From assembly GCF_018889995.1 (NCBI RefSeq), contig NZ_CP076547.1, positions 3,038,001 to 3,102,000 on the forward strand: a DNA stretch of 64,000 nucleotides. The letters are read 5' to 3'. A program made the position numbers and the translations under genes. The notes under the pieces are model-generated. The model was given only the letters and a program-made list of their open reading frames with translations. It made no database searches and was not told the DNA's origin. Below are positions 40,655 to 51,900 of this stretch, piece after piece. Position 1 is the stretch's first letter; each line of letters starts with the position of its first letter. The DNA comes from Subtercola sp. PAMC28395. Its GTDB lineage: Bacteria > Actinomycetota > Actinomycetes > Actinomycetales > Microbacteriaceae.

Positions 40655-41167
40655 CTATACAGAATAGTCGATGCACTCGCAAATGAGGGGCGACCAGTCG
40701 CCTCTGGCCAGTGCCAGGTCGCCGATCGGGTTCACTCCGGGGCCAGCAGCGAGGGCGTGAGCGGCAAGGGCGTGCAGGCATTTGACGCGTACCGGCATGC
40801 CCCCGGCGGAGATCCCAGCGATCTCGTCGACCACCGCGATGGTCTCGCGATCGGCGATGTACTGCGCATGTGCGGCCTGGTATTGCTCGCGAATCGCGTC
40901 GTCGGTCGCAAGGAGATCCTGCAGCACGGGCATCACCTGGGTTGCCTCGAGGTCGGACATCGCGGCTGTCGCTGCGGGGTGGCTCAGGTAGTACAGCGTC
41001 GGGAACGGCGTATTGTCATCGAGCCGTGGTGCGGTCGCGACGACGGTCGGAGCACCACACACACACCGCGCGGCGATTCCGAGCACATTGCGCGCCGGGC
41101 GCCCGAGCTGGGCCGAGACCGTGGCGATGTCAGCAGTGCTGGCCGGGTCGAATGGGGGTGTTGTCAT
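40655..41167 (-). CDS. DUF501-domain protein
   Basis: 170 aa, DUF501 family, conserved beside divIC and eno in actinomycetes. RCVCGAPTVVATAPRLDDNT and FPTLYYLSHP are the core, followed by MPVRVKCLHALAAHALA and GVNPIGDLAL. Cys/His residues in these segments suggest metal or redox chemistry but function is unknown. ATG overlaps the divIC stop (4 nt), so it is translationally coupled. Confidence 0.92.
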   Translation of the reverse strand: MTTPPFDPASTADIATVSAQLGRPARNVLGIAARCVCGAPTVVATAPRLDDNTPFPTLYYLSHPAATAAMSDLEATQVMPVLQDLLATDDAIREQYQAAHAQYIADRETIAVVDEIAGISAGGMPVRVKCLHALAAHALAAGPGVNPIGDLALARGDWSPLICECIDYSV

Positions 41168-41814
41168 TGGGAATTCCCGGTCGTTGTCTGAGTGCCTGTA
41201 CTGGTCTGAGTGCCTGTACTGGTCTGCGCGCCTGGCTGAGTACCGAGTTGCGTACCGAGCTGGTCGGGAGTCTGGTTACTGAGCCCGGCGGTCATTCCTG
41301 ACGCGAACAGCGTGGCCAGCCAGTTGGTGTCGGTCGACTGGATGCTCGTACTCACGGGTGCCGCGGCCGCTCCGCCCGACGTGGTCGTGTCGTTCAGGAT
41401 GAGAAAGCTCGTCTCGCCGGGCATGACGAAATACAGGCGGTCGCGGGCCAGAGCGCGAACGTAGGCCGGGTCACTCCACCGGGCAACATCGGCATTCAAC
41501 TCGGTGTTCTTCGCCTGCGCCTGCTGGACCTGGCTCTGAAGGTCGGCGATCTGCTGCCGCTGCTCGAAGAAGGCACGCGCTCCAGGAGCTACGACAACGA
41601 CGAACAAGACCAGCACGATGAGCATGAGCACGGTGAAACCGGAGAACCGGATGCTGCGCAACCAGTTCGTCGACCCGGCCAGACCGGCAACTCCGAGAGA
41701 TGCTCCGGAGGAATTCGTGCTGGAGCCGCTCGCCGCACCAGTGACGCCGACCGACTTTCGCGGCTTGCCATCAGCGGGCGAGGCGGACCGTGCTCCGAGA
41801 ATGGGGGGCCGCAT
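41164..41814 (-). CDS. Septum formation initiator (DivIC/FtsB-like)
   Basis: 216-aa bitopic cell-division protein. A cytoplasmic N-terminus (1-55) is followed by one membrane helix (VLMLIVLVLFVVVVAP), then a coiled coil (QRQQIADLQSQVQQAQAKNT) and the WSDPAYVRALARDRLYFVMP segment typical of actinobacterial FtsB/DivIC. The C-terminal 40 residues are a Gly/Thr/Gln repeat (STGTQTSTGTQ) built from an 18-bp perfect duplication. It probably recruits FtsL/FtsQ at the septum. Confidence 0.88.
   Translation of the reverse strand: MRPPILGARSASPADGKPRKSVGVTGAASGSSTNSSGASLGVAGLAGSTNWLRSIRFSGFTVLMLIVLVLFVVVVAPGARAFFEQRQQIADLQSQVQQAQAKNTELNADVARWSDPAYVRALARDRLYFVMPGETSFLILNDTTTSGGAAAAPVSTSIQSTDTNWLATLFASGMTAGLSNQTPDQLGTQLGTQPGAQTSTGTQTSTGTQTTTGNSQ
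41186..41221. repeat. Perfect 2 x 18-bp in-frame duplication at the divIC 3' end
   Basis: GTCTGAGTGCCTGTACTG at 41186-41203 and again at 41204-41221, followed by a degenerate third copy and two 12-bp GTACCGAG units to 41262. They encode the C-terminal TSTGTQ repeat. Confidence 0.88.
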
Positions 41815-41829
41815 GTTCTTCCTCGCTTT

Positions 41830-41869
41830 CGCTGGTTGAGTAACGGGCTTCGCCGCTACTCAACCAGCG
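41830..41869. terminator. Inverted repeat CGCTGGTTGAGTA between eno and divIC
   Basis: Arms 41830-41842 and 41857-41869 (13 bp, perfect) with loop ACGGGCTTCGCCGC. No U-tract on the minus strand, so it may be a dispersed palindromic element rather than a terminator. Another half copy (GCTACTCAACCAGCGG) is at 53518-53533. Confidence 0.6.
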
Positions 41870-41898
41870 ATATCAACCACCGATTTCAGCTACAGGTT

Positions 41899-43862
<1,964 letters not shown>

Positions 43863-43864
<2 letters not shown>

Positions 43865-43893
43865 TTAAGTAATTGTATAGCCGAACTAAGTAA
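43863..43893 (-). promoter_or_regulatory. Leaderless promoter and direct repeats of the marR gene
   Basis: On the plus strand ACTTAAGTAA (43863-43872) and AACTAAGTAA (43884-43893) are near-identical repeats 21 bp apart, two helical turns, flanking the -10-like TACAAT on the minus strand. This is a plausible autoregulatory operator. Confidence 0.55.
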
Positions 43894-43928
43894 CACCGCC
43901 ATTCGAGGCTATTTTGGGCGAAGCCTCG

Positions 43929-45203
43929 TCAGATCGCCTTCACGTCGAGGTCATCGACCGAATGCGTCTCAGCCCCGACGAACGCGAACGAGGTGTACCC
44001 GCCCGTGGCCGCACGGTCGAGCTGCGCCTTCGTGTTCTTGGTGCGACGCTCGAGCCTGACCCGGGTGCCCGCCGCGACGAGCTGGGTCTTGAGACCCACG
44101 AGCTGGGCAGCCGACGCTTCGGAGTCGTGGAGGAGCAGCAGGGCATCCGTCACCCCTGCATCGTCAGCCTGCAGCAGGTCGACGATGCGCTCGAAGCCGA
44201 TCGAGAAGCCGCACGCAGCGACGTCGGTGCCGAGAAAGCGGCCGATCATGCCGTCGTAGCGCCCCCCGCCGCCGAGCGAGAACGCGAAGTCGGGGTGCGC
44301 GATTTCGAAGATCGTGCCGGTGTAGTAGCCCATGCCCCGAACCAGGAACGGGTCGAACTGCAGTTTCGACGGGTCGACTGAGTCGGCGAGGCTCGCGAGT
44401 TCAGCAATGAGGGCCTCGTCGACGCCTGGGGGCAGCGCCTTCGTGATGGCCCGCACGCCGAACGGATTGAACTCGCGCGTCTGGATGCGGTGGAAGAAGG
44501 CGTCGAGCGCATCGACCGCCGCGGGGGTCGCAGCGCGCTCGCGCAGTTCGGCGACCACGCCGTCTTGCCCGATCTTGTCGAGCTTATCGACGGTGATCAA
44601 GACCTGTGGATGCTCGGCAGCTGCGAACCCGAACACCTCGAGCATCGCGGTGAGCAGCCGACGGTCGTTGATGCGGATGGTGCAGTTCTCGAGCCCGAGT
44701 GCGTCGAGCGTGGCGAGCGTAGCCGTGATGATCTCGGATTCGGCCAGCAGGGTCGGCTCGCCGATGATGTCGATGTCGCACTGCACGAACTGGCGGTACC
44801 GGCCCTTCTGCGGGCGTTCGGCACGCCAGACGGGAGCGATCTGAATGGCACGGAACACGGCGGGGAGCTCGGCGCGGTGGCTCGCGTAGAACCTGGCGAG
44901 TGGCACGGTGAGGTCGAAGCGCAGGCCCAGGTCGGCGAGCTGCTGGGCGTCGTCGGCTGCTGCGGCCGCTTCGATGGCGGCCGTGGGAATGGCCCGCTTG
45001 AGCACGCTGAAGCTGAGTTTCTCGTTGTCACCGCCGAGGCCGGAGTGCAGGCGCTCGATGTCCTCCATCACCGGGGTCTCGATCTCGTCGAAACCGTGGG
45101 TGGTGTACGAGCGGCGGATGATGCCGAGCGCGCGCTCCCTGGCCGCCTTCTCGGCGGGCAGAAAGTCGCGCATGCCGCGGGGCGGGGTGATTGCGTGGGC
45201 CAT
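43929..45203 (-). CDS. hisS: Histidyl-tRNA synthetase
   Basis: 424-aa class II aminoacyl-tRNA synthetase. PPRGMRDFLPAE is motif 1 region, VWRAERPQKGRYRQF motif 2, LVRGMGYYTGTIFE the HisA loop, and CGFSIGFERI motif 3. The C-terminal anticodon-binding domain (AQLVGLKTQLVAAGTRVRLE) is complete. The ATG at 45203 has CAGAAT 7 nt upstream and no ribosome site. A longer frame to 45404 is Arg-rich and unlikely. Confidence 0.95.
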   Translation of the reverse strand: MAHAITPPRGMRDFLPAEKAARERALGIIRRSYTTHGFDEIETPVMEDIERLHSGLGGDNEKLSFSVLKRAIPTAAIEAAAAADDAQQLADLGLRFDLTVPLARFYASHRAELPAVFRAIQIAPVWRAERPQKGRYRQFVQCDIDIIGEPTLLAESEIITATLATLDALGLENCTIRINDRRLLTAMLEVFGFAAAEHPQVLITVDKLDKIGQDGVVAELRERAATPAAVDALDAFFHRIQTREFNPFGVRAITKALPPGVDEALIAELASLADSVDPSKLQFDPFLVRGMGYYTGTIFEIAHPDFAFSLGGGGRYDGMIGRFLGTDVAACGFSIGFERIVDLLQADDAGVTDALLLLHDSEASAAQLVGLKTQLVAAGTRVRLERRTKNTKAQLDRAATGGYTSFAFVGAETHSVDDLDVKAI

Positions 45204-45460
45204 GTGCTCAATTCTGCCAGCCCGCGCGTGCGGTACCCGCCGTGCTCGCCTCAGGCGCCGCGCCCGGGAGTCTGACGCGCCCACCACGACCACCCGCCGT
45301 GTGCCCCCCACGTGCGCCGGCTCACGCACAAACGGACGAACCTCAGCTAGACCGACGCGAATAGCGGCTCGGTCGAGCTGAGGTTCGTCGGATTGTTGAG
45401 CCACCTCGACAGCTGGACGAGACTTGGCAGCTGGACGAGGCTCGGCGGGCGGCAGTTTCC

Positions 45461-45556
45461 TTCGGGAGCGGCGGACTTCGGGAGCGGCAGACCTCGGGAG
45501 GAGCGGACCTCGGCAGGAGCGGACCTCGGCAGGGGCGGACTTCGGGAGGAACTCAG
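45461..45556. repeat. 6 x 16-bp array between hisS and mazG
   Basis: Exact 16-bp periodicity: TTCGGGAGCGGCGGAC, TTCGGGAGCGGCAGAC, CTCGGGAGGAGCGGAC, CTCGGCAGGAGCGGAC, CTCGGCAGGGGCGGAC, TTCGGGAGGAACTCAG. A further CAGCTGGACGAG pair precedes it (45410-45440). It dominates the 405-bp gene-free stretch 45204-45608, which otherwise holds no gene I can support. Confidence 0.9.
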
Positions 45557-45608
45557 GTAATGCGTTGCCGTCGGCAGCGCCACCGTGACCCCTCTCCTCC
45601 CGAAGGCT

Positions 45609-46523
45609 TCAGTCGGCGGCGGGCAGGGCGACGATACCGGCGTCGAAGTTGTCGGCGTCGAAGGGGTTGCTCGGGCGTGCGGAGGTTCGGGCATCCGCTT
45701 CGGCCTCGCGGATCTCGTCCTGCAGGCCGCGGAGGGTCGTGCGCAGGGCGCGTTCGGCGTCGAGCCCCTGCGATTTCGCCGAGGCCACGATCGCGAGAAG
45801 CAGTGGCCCGAGTTCGTCTTCGGTCGACACCGGGATGATCGGCGCGGCCGCCTCGTCAAGAACCCCGATCTTGTGGGCCTTGCCGAGCAGCTTGTCGGCG
45901 AGGGCAAGGGAGGGCATCCCGAGCGGGATCCCGTCGAGCACACTCGTGCGGCCGGGCTTCTCGACAGCCTTGAGGTCGTCCCAGATCGCCACCACGGCAT
46001 CGGCGGTCTCGGCCACGGTGTCGCCGAAGACGTGCGGATGACGGCCCACCATCTTCGCCGTCATGTGGGCCGCGACATCCTGGATGTCGAACTCCTCACC
46101 CGGTGTGTGTGCCGCGAGGTCGGCGTGGAAGACAACCTGGTAGAGCACGTCGCCGAGCTCCTCGAGGAGGTCTTCGCGGGTGCCCGTCTCGATGGCGTCG
46201 ACAAGTTCGTGGGTCTCCTCGACCAGGTATTTCACGAGCGACTCGTGCGTCTGCTCGGCGTCCCACGGGCATCCACCCGGTGCGCGCAGCCGGGCCGTCA
46301 CGGCGATCAGCTCGTCGAGCTTCGACGGCGCGTCGTGCTCGGACACCGGAGAAGCATCCGACGACTGCGCGCCATCGGCGGTGAGCGAGTCATGCACAGT
46401 GTGCGCCCGATGCACGGTGTGCGAGTCAGTCTCGTCGGGTGAATCGTCTGAAGCGGACGCGTCATTCGAGACATTCGATGCGTTCGCGGCGTTCGTCGGG
46501 TTCGAGAAAAGTGGAGTGGTCAC
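45609..46523 (-). CDS. mazG: MazG-family nucleoside triphosphate pyrophosphohydrolase
   Basis: 304-aa NTP hydrolase that removes non-canonical or excess nucleotides. The first MazG domain has GGCPWDAEQTHESLVKYLVE, metal motif EETHELVDAI and EELGDVLYQVVFH. The second, weaker copy is near DELGPLLLAIVASAKSQG. About 75 residues of low-complexity N-terminus (Asn/Ala/Ser/Asp with HTVHRAHTVH) precede the domain, which homologs lack; an internal start near SKLDELIAV is possible. Gene order with hisS, eno and divIC is conserved. Confidence 0.9.
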   Translation of the reverse strand: MTTPLFSNPTNAANASNVSNDASASDDSPDETDSHTVHRAHTVHDSLTADGAQSSDASPVSEHDAPSKLDELIAVTARLRAPGGCPWDAEQTHESLVKYLVEETHELVDAIETGTREDLLEELGDVLYQVVFHADLAAHTPGEEFDIQDVAAHMTAKMVGRHPHVFGDTVAETADAVVAIWDDLKAVEKPGRTSVLDGIPLGMPSLALADKLLGKAHKIGVLDEAAAPIIPVSTEDELGPLLLAIVASAKSQGLDAERALRTTLRGLQDEIREAEADARTSARPSNPFDADNFDAGIVALPAAD

Positions 46524-46607
46524 TGCGGTTCACCCATCGATCGGCTGTGGCATCGCCCCGGAGCCCGGGGTCGGGCCGCGCGCCCGTTGGCCGCGTACCC
46601 CTTTCGA

Positions 46608-46728
46608 TAGACTGTAATCGGTGCGCCGGGAAGTCTGGTCGGCAAGAGCTATCAGCCACGGCTGAAGCGGGGCTCTCTCGTGCAGAGTGAGAACTTCGCC
46701 TCGGCCCGACGACAGGACACCCCCCGCT
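46608..46728 (+). promoter_or_regulatory. Candidate promoter and structured leader of nhaA
   Basis: TTGGCC (46587) and TAGACT (46608) suggest a promoter, giving a leader of about 110 nt. The segment GCCGGGAAGTCTGGTCGGC can fold as a GCCG/CGGC stem with an asymmetric loop, and AGCCACGGCT is a second small hairpin. Whether this is a riboswitch is not decided. Confidence 0.4.
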
Positions 46729-47946
46729 ATGAGCATCTTCCGGTCAGAACGCAACTCGGCGGGGCTTCTGCTCGCCGCTGCAGCCCTCGGGCTCATCCTC
46801 GCCAACACGAAGGCGGGTATCGGCCTCCTCGAGGCGAACGACGCACACATCGGCTTTCCGACTCTTGGGCTCGACCTCTCGACCGGCCACTGGATCAGCG
46901 ACGGCCTGCTCGTGATCTTCTTCTTCATCGTCGCCGTCGAGTTGAAATACGAACTCGTGGCGGGTTCGCTCAATTCGCCGACCAAGGCGATACTGCCCGC
47001 CATCGCCGCGCTCGGTGGGGTCATCGTGCCCGCCGGCATCTACCTGCTTTTCAACGCCGGCAGCCCGTACCTCGGCGGCTGGCCGATCCCGACGGCAACC
47101 GACATCGCCTTCGCGCTGGGGGTGCTGGCGATCTTCGGGCGTGCCCTGCCCACGAAGGTGCGGGTGTTCCTTCTCGCTCTTGCGGTGCTCGACGACCTCG
47201 TGGCCATTCTGATAATCGCGTTCTTCTTCACGACCTCGCTCAATCTGCTGGCGCTCGGCGGCGCCATTCTCGGGGTGGTGGTGTTCGGTGCGCTCAGTCA
47301 GCTCCTCGGTGGCCGCATCGTGGGCCGGATGATCGGCTCTCGCCCGACCGGCGCGCTGAAGGTTCTCATCTGCATCGTCATGGTCATTGTCGCGATACTG
47401 ACGTGGGACTTCATGTACCAGTCGGGCGTGCACGCCACGATAGCTGGGGTAGCACTCGGCCTCGTCATGGCGAGAAAACCCGGCGCATCGGCTGCGCACG
47501 CACTGCAGCCCTGGTCGAACGCCGTCGTGCTGCCACTGTTCGCGTTCTCAGCGGCGCTCGTCGCGATTCCCTCGGTCGGCATCGCAGAGCTCAGCCCCGC
47601 ATTCTGGGGCATCCTGGTGGCGCTGCCGGTGGGCAAGCTGCTCGGCATCACCCTGGCCGGGTGGATCGGGGCGCGCACGGTCGGCCGATCATCCGATGCG
47701 TCGTCGTTGCTCACACTGAAGGACCTGGTCATGGTCGGCGGACTCGGCGGTATCGGCTTCACCGTTTCGCTTCTGATGAATGAACTGGCCTTCGCCGGGG
47801 TGCATGAGGTCGCCGACGAGGGCACGATCGCAGTGCTGCTCGGTTCGGGTGTCTCGATCGTGGCTGCAGCCATTCTGGTGAGTATGCGCTCACGGGCATA
47901 CAAGCGGGCGCGCGAAACGAAGCGCAGTGGAGCGCTCGTCGAATAG
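46729..47946 (+). CDS. nhaA: Na+/H+ antiporter NhaA
   Basis: 405-aa antiporter with about 12 helices exporting Na+ (or Li+) in exchange for H+. LALAVLDDLVAILIIA carries the paired Asp residues of the ion site, and PTATDIAFALGVLAIFG is the conserved helix IV. GIGFTVSLLMNELAF near the C-terminus is a family segment. ATG 46729 (AGGA 11 nt upstream) is the typical start; GTG 46687 is an alternative. Transcribed with the next gene (25 bp). Confidence 0.94.
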   Translation: MSIFRSERNSAGLLLAAAALGLILANTKAGIGLLEANDAHIGFPTLGLDLSTGHWISDGLLVIFFFIVAVELKYELVAGSLNSPTKAILPAIAALGGVIVPAGIYLLFNAGSPYLGGWPIPTATDIAFALGVLAIFGRALPTKVRVFLLALAVLDDLVAILIIAFFFTTSLNLLALGGAILGVVVFGALSQLLGGRIVGRMIGSRPTGALKVLICIVMVIVAILTWDFMYQSGVHATIAGVALGLVMARKPGASAAHALQPWSNAVVLPLFAFSAALVAIPSVGIAELSPAFWGILVALPVGKLLGITLAGWIGARTVGRSSDASSLLTLKDLVMVGGLGGIGFTVSLLMNELAFAGVHEVADEGTIAVLLGSGVSIVAAAILVSMRSRAYKRARETKRSGALVE

Positions 47947-47971
47947 CCCGGGCAGAGGGTAGCGTGAACGG

Positions 47972-48904
47972 GTGACCGCATCGCTTCGACCCTCCCGGGC
48001 ATCCGGCCGCAGCGCAGCACCCGGTGGCTTCACAACACTGTGGCCGGTCGGCATCGTGGTCGTCGGGCTCGCGTGCCAGGAGATCGGCGCATCATTCGCG
48101 GTCGTGCTGTTCCCCCTCGTGGGGGCACTCGGCATGGTGGGGCTGCGCCTGGGGTTCTCGGCGATCATCCTGCTGATCGTGTGTCGTCCGAAGCTGCGCG
48201 GCCACACCCGGCGCGACTGGATGATCGTGGTCGCCTACGGCGTGGTGCTCGCGGGCATGAACATGCTCTTCTACCAGGCCCTCGACCGCCTGCCGCTCGG
48301 AACCACGGTCACGATCGAGGTGCTCGGCCCACTCGTCCTCTCGGTGGTCGTCGCGCGGAGAGCCTCTGCGTGGCTCTGGGCGGTGCTCGCGTTCGCCGGG
48401 GTCGCCCTGCTCAGCCAGGGCGGAGCGGCAGCACTCGACCCAGTCGGCGTCGCCTTCGCGGCGGGTGCAGGAGCCCTGTGGGCCGGGTACATCCTGCTGT
48501 CGGCGAGGGCCGGGCAGCGGTTCGCCCAGCTCGATGGCATCGCCATCGCCATGACGGTCGGCGCAATCGTGTCGCTGCCGTTCGGCATTGTCTCGACCGG
48601 GGCCGCTCTCTTCCAGCCCACGGCGCTCGTGCTCGGATTGGCGGTCGCGGTGCTTTCATCGACGATCCCGTATGCGTTCGAGTTGCTCGCGCTGCGGCGC
48701 CTGCCAGAGGCGACATTCTCCATCCTGATGAGCCTCGCTCCTGCGATTGCGGCGCTGGCAGGGCTGGTGATCCTCGGGCAGGCCCTGACCTGGGTGGAGG
48801 CGGTCGCGATCGCGCTCGTCATCGCGGCGAGCATCGGCGCAGTGCGCTCTGCCGCCCGGTTCGCCCGCCGCCCCGGCCCGGCTCCAGCCGAGCCTCTCCC
48901 CTGA
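47972..48904 (+). CDS. EamA/RhtA-type exporter
   Basis: 310-aa ten-helix DMT-superfamily transporter. Two EamA repeats: MNMLFYQALDRLPLGTTVTI with EVLGPLVLSV in the first half and ALRRLPEATFSILMSLAPAI in the second. The pattern is close to RhtA (threonine/homoserine efflux), but the substrate is not known. TAGCGT 6 nt before GTG 47972, no Shine-Dalgarno. Confidence 0.88.
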   Translation: MTASLRPSRASGRSAAPGGFTTLWPVGIVVVGLACQEIGASFAVVLFPLVGALGMVGLRLGFSAIILLIVCRPKLRGHTRRDWMIVVAYGVVLAGMNMLFYQALDRLPLGTTVTIEVLGPLVLSVVVARRASAWLWAVLAFAGVALLSQGGAAALDPVGVAFAAGAGALWAGYILLSARAGQRFAQLDGIAIAMTVGAIVSLPFGIVSTGAALFQPTALVLGLAVAVLSSTIPYAFELLALRRLPEATFSILMSLAPAIAALAGLVILGQALTWVEAVAIALVIAASIGAVRSAARFARRPGPAPAEPLP

Positions 48905-48934
48905 GCCCCGCTCGGGACTCGACGGCGAGACGAG

Positions 48935-51900
48935 TCAGTCTGCGGCCGGAGCCCCGACCGCAGACGCCGGTGCGGCGGCTGGGGCCGAAGGCGGCGGGAA
49001 GATCGCCGCGAGCAGACTCTCCACCCAGGCGATGAGGTCGGCGTCAGGCAGCGGATGCCCGTTGACGACCGGCATCGGAACGCTCAGTGCAGCGGCTGCC
49101 GCCAGGTACTTCGCATTCGGGTACATGCGCCTCAGTCGCACCTGGACGGAGTCGGCCAGGTTCGCCGGGGCGACTCGCAGGTTGGACCCCATCGCGACGA
49201 CCTCGCTGAGCCCCGTGCGCTGCGCCAGCCGGCGCAGTTTCGACACGGTGATCAGGTTCGTGACCTGCTCCGGCGGCTCGCCATACCGGTCGATGAGCTC
49301 TTCGAGCACCTGGTCGATCTGGCCGTCGGCCGCAGCCGGTGACGAGGCAGTAGACAGTTTCTGGTACGCCTCGAGACGCAGGCGCTCACTGTCGACGTAC
49401 TCCTCGGGGATGTGCGCGTCGACGGGCAACTCGAGCCGGAGCTCGGTCTGTCCTTCTGCGACATCACCACGGAAGGTCGAGACGGCTTCGCCGATCATGC
49501 GGAGGTAGAGGTCGAAGCCGACACCGGCGATGTGGCCGGACTGCTCGCCACCGAGCAGGTTGCCGGCGCCGCGGATCTCGAGGTCTTTCAGCGCGACCTG
49601 CATGCCGGAGCCGAGCTCGTTGTTCGCGGCGATGGTCGAGAGCCGGTCGTGCGCGGTCTCGCTGAGGGGCTTGTTCTCGTCGTAGAGGAAGTAGGCGTAC
49701 GCCCGCTCGCGGCCACGACCGACGCGCCCGCGCAGCTGGTGCAATTGCGACAGGCCGTACTTGTCGGCGCGGTCGATGATGAGAGTGTTGGCGTTCGGGA
49801 TGTCGAGGCCGGTCTCGATGATCGTGGTCGAGACGAGAACGTCGAACTTGCGCTCCCAGAAGTCCACGATGACCTGTTCGAGCACGTGTTCGGGCAGTTG
49901 GCCGTGTGCGACGGCGATCCGGGCATCCGGTACCAGCTCGGCGATGTGCGCGGCGACGCGGTTGATCGACGATACCCGGTTGTGCACGAAGAAGATCTGG
50001 CCCTCGCGCAGCATCTCCCGGTGGATGGCCGCGGCGACCTGCTTGTCGGAGTTCGGGCCCACGTAGGTGAGGATCGGGTGCCGGTCTTCGGGTGGGGTCG
50101 CAAGCGTCGACATCTCCCGGATGCCCGTGACCGCCATCTCGAGGGTGCGAGGGATGGGCGTGGCACTCATCGAGAGGATGTCGACGTTGGTCTTGAGCTT
50201 CTTCAGTTTCTCTTTGTGCTCGACGCCGAAGCGCTGCTCCTCGTCGATGATGACGAGGCCCAGGTCTTTGAAGACCATGGATTCGGTGAGGATGCGATGG
50301 GTGCCGATCACCATGTCGATCGTGCCGTCAGCGAGGCCCTTGATCGTCTCCCGGGCCTCCTTCTCGGTCTGGAAGCGCGAGAGGGCACGGGTGTGCACGG
50401 GGAAGCCGGCGAAGCGTTCGCTGAACGTCTCGAGATGCTGGCGCACGAGCAGGGTCGTGGGCACGAGCATCGCTACCTGCTTGCCCTCCTGGATGGCCTT
50501 GAATGCGGCGCGCACGGCGACTTCGGTCTTGCCGAAGCCGACGTCGCCAGCGAGCAGGCGGTCCATGGGGATGGGCCGCTCCATGTCGGCCTTCACCTCG
50601 TCGATGGTGGTGAGCTGGTCGGGCGTCTCGGCGAACGGGAAGGCCTCTTCGAGCTCGCGCTGCCAGGGTGTGTCGGGCCCGAACGCGTAGCCCTTCGATG
50701 CCATGCGCGCCGAGTACAACTTCACCAGTTCGACGGCGATGTCGCGAACGGCCTTGCGCGCCTTCGACTTGGCCGCCGACCAGTCACTGCCGCCCATCTT
50801 CGAGAGCGCGGGCGCTTCGCCGCCCACATAGCGGGTGAGCAGGTCTAGTTGGTCGGTGGGCACGTACAGCTTGTCGCCCGGATAACCGCGCTTGGACGGC
50901 GCATATTCAATGAGCAGGTACTCGCGCGTGGTCTTCACAGGGTTGCGGCCACCGCTGGAGACCTCGCGCTGGGTGAGCTCGATGAACCTGCCGATGCCGT
51001 GCGTCTGGTGCACGACCACGTCGCCAGCCTTCAGCTGAAGGGGGTCCACGACGTTCTTTCGCCGGGTGGCCAGCTTCTTCACCTGCCGCGCGTCATACCC
51101 CGCGCTGCGGCCGTAGAACTCGTTCTCGCTGATGAGCGCGAGCTTGATTTCGGGCAGCTCGAAGCCGCTCTCGACGGTGGCCTTCACCAGGTAGGCGATG
51201 CCGGGCTCGACGTCGTTGGGGAACTCGTCGACGATTCGAGCGGGCAGCTCGTGTTCGCCCAGGACATCGGCCGCGCGCTCCACGAGGCCGGAGCCGCCCG
51301 CAACGACCGCAACACTCCAGCCGTCACGCAGGCGCGCCGCGACGTGCTCGAGGGCACCGTCGACGTTGCCCTGGAAGCTGGGTACAGCATCCGCCGCGAT
51401 TCTCACGTAGTGGGTGTCGGAGTCGACGATGGCCTGCAGGTGCTCGTCGACGGATGATGAACCGCTGTCGAATGTCGACAGGGTCCACCACGGGCGGGCC
51501 GGCCCCGCGGCGTCACGCAGCGCGTTGAGGGTGATGAACTCGCCGGAGGCCAGGTCGATCGGGGCTTCGGCGCCGGCGGTGGCGGCGTTCCACGCGGCGG
51601 AGAGGAACTCGCGGTTGGTCTCAGTGAGGCTGACCGCGCGGCTTGCAACACGTTCGGGAGCGATGACGGCGATCGCGGCGCCCTTCGGCAGGTAGTGCGT
51701 GACGGTGACGAGGCGATCGAGGAGGGCCGGTGCAAGGCTCTCCATACCCTCGACCGGGATGCCCTGGCCGATCTTCTCGAGCATGCCGGCGAGGCTCGGG
51801 AACTCGTGCTGCATCTCGCGGGCGCGCTGTTTCACGCTCTCGCTGAGCAGGAGTTCGCGACTGGGCGGCAGACTCACGTCGGCGAGAGAGAGATCGAGTG

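Noticed and set aside
49412..50848. 478-aa open frame opposite mfd
   Set aside because: It is antisense to the clearly conserved translocase region; composition (Glu/Val/Gly/Arg/His) is that of a GC-rich shadow frame and no domain or ribosome site is seen.
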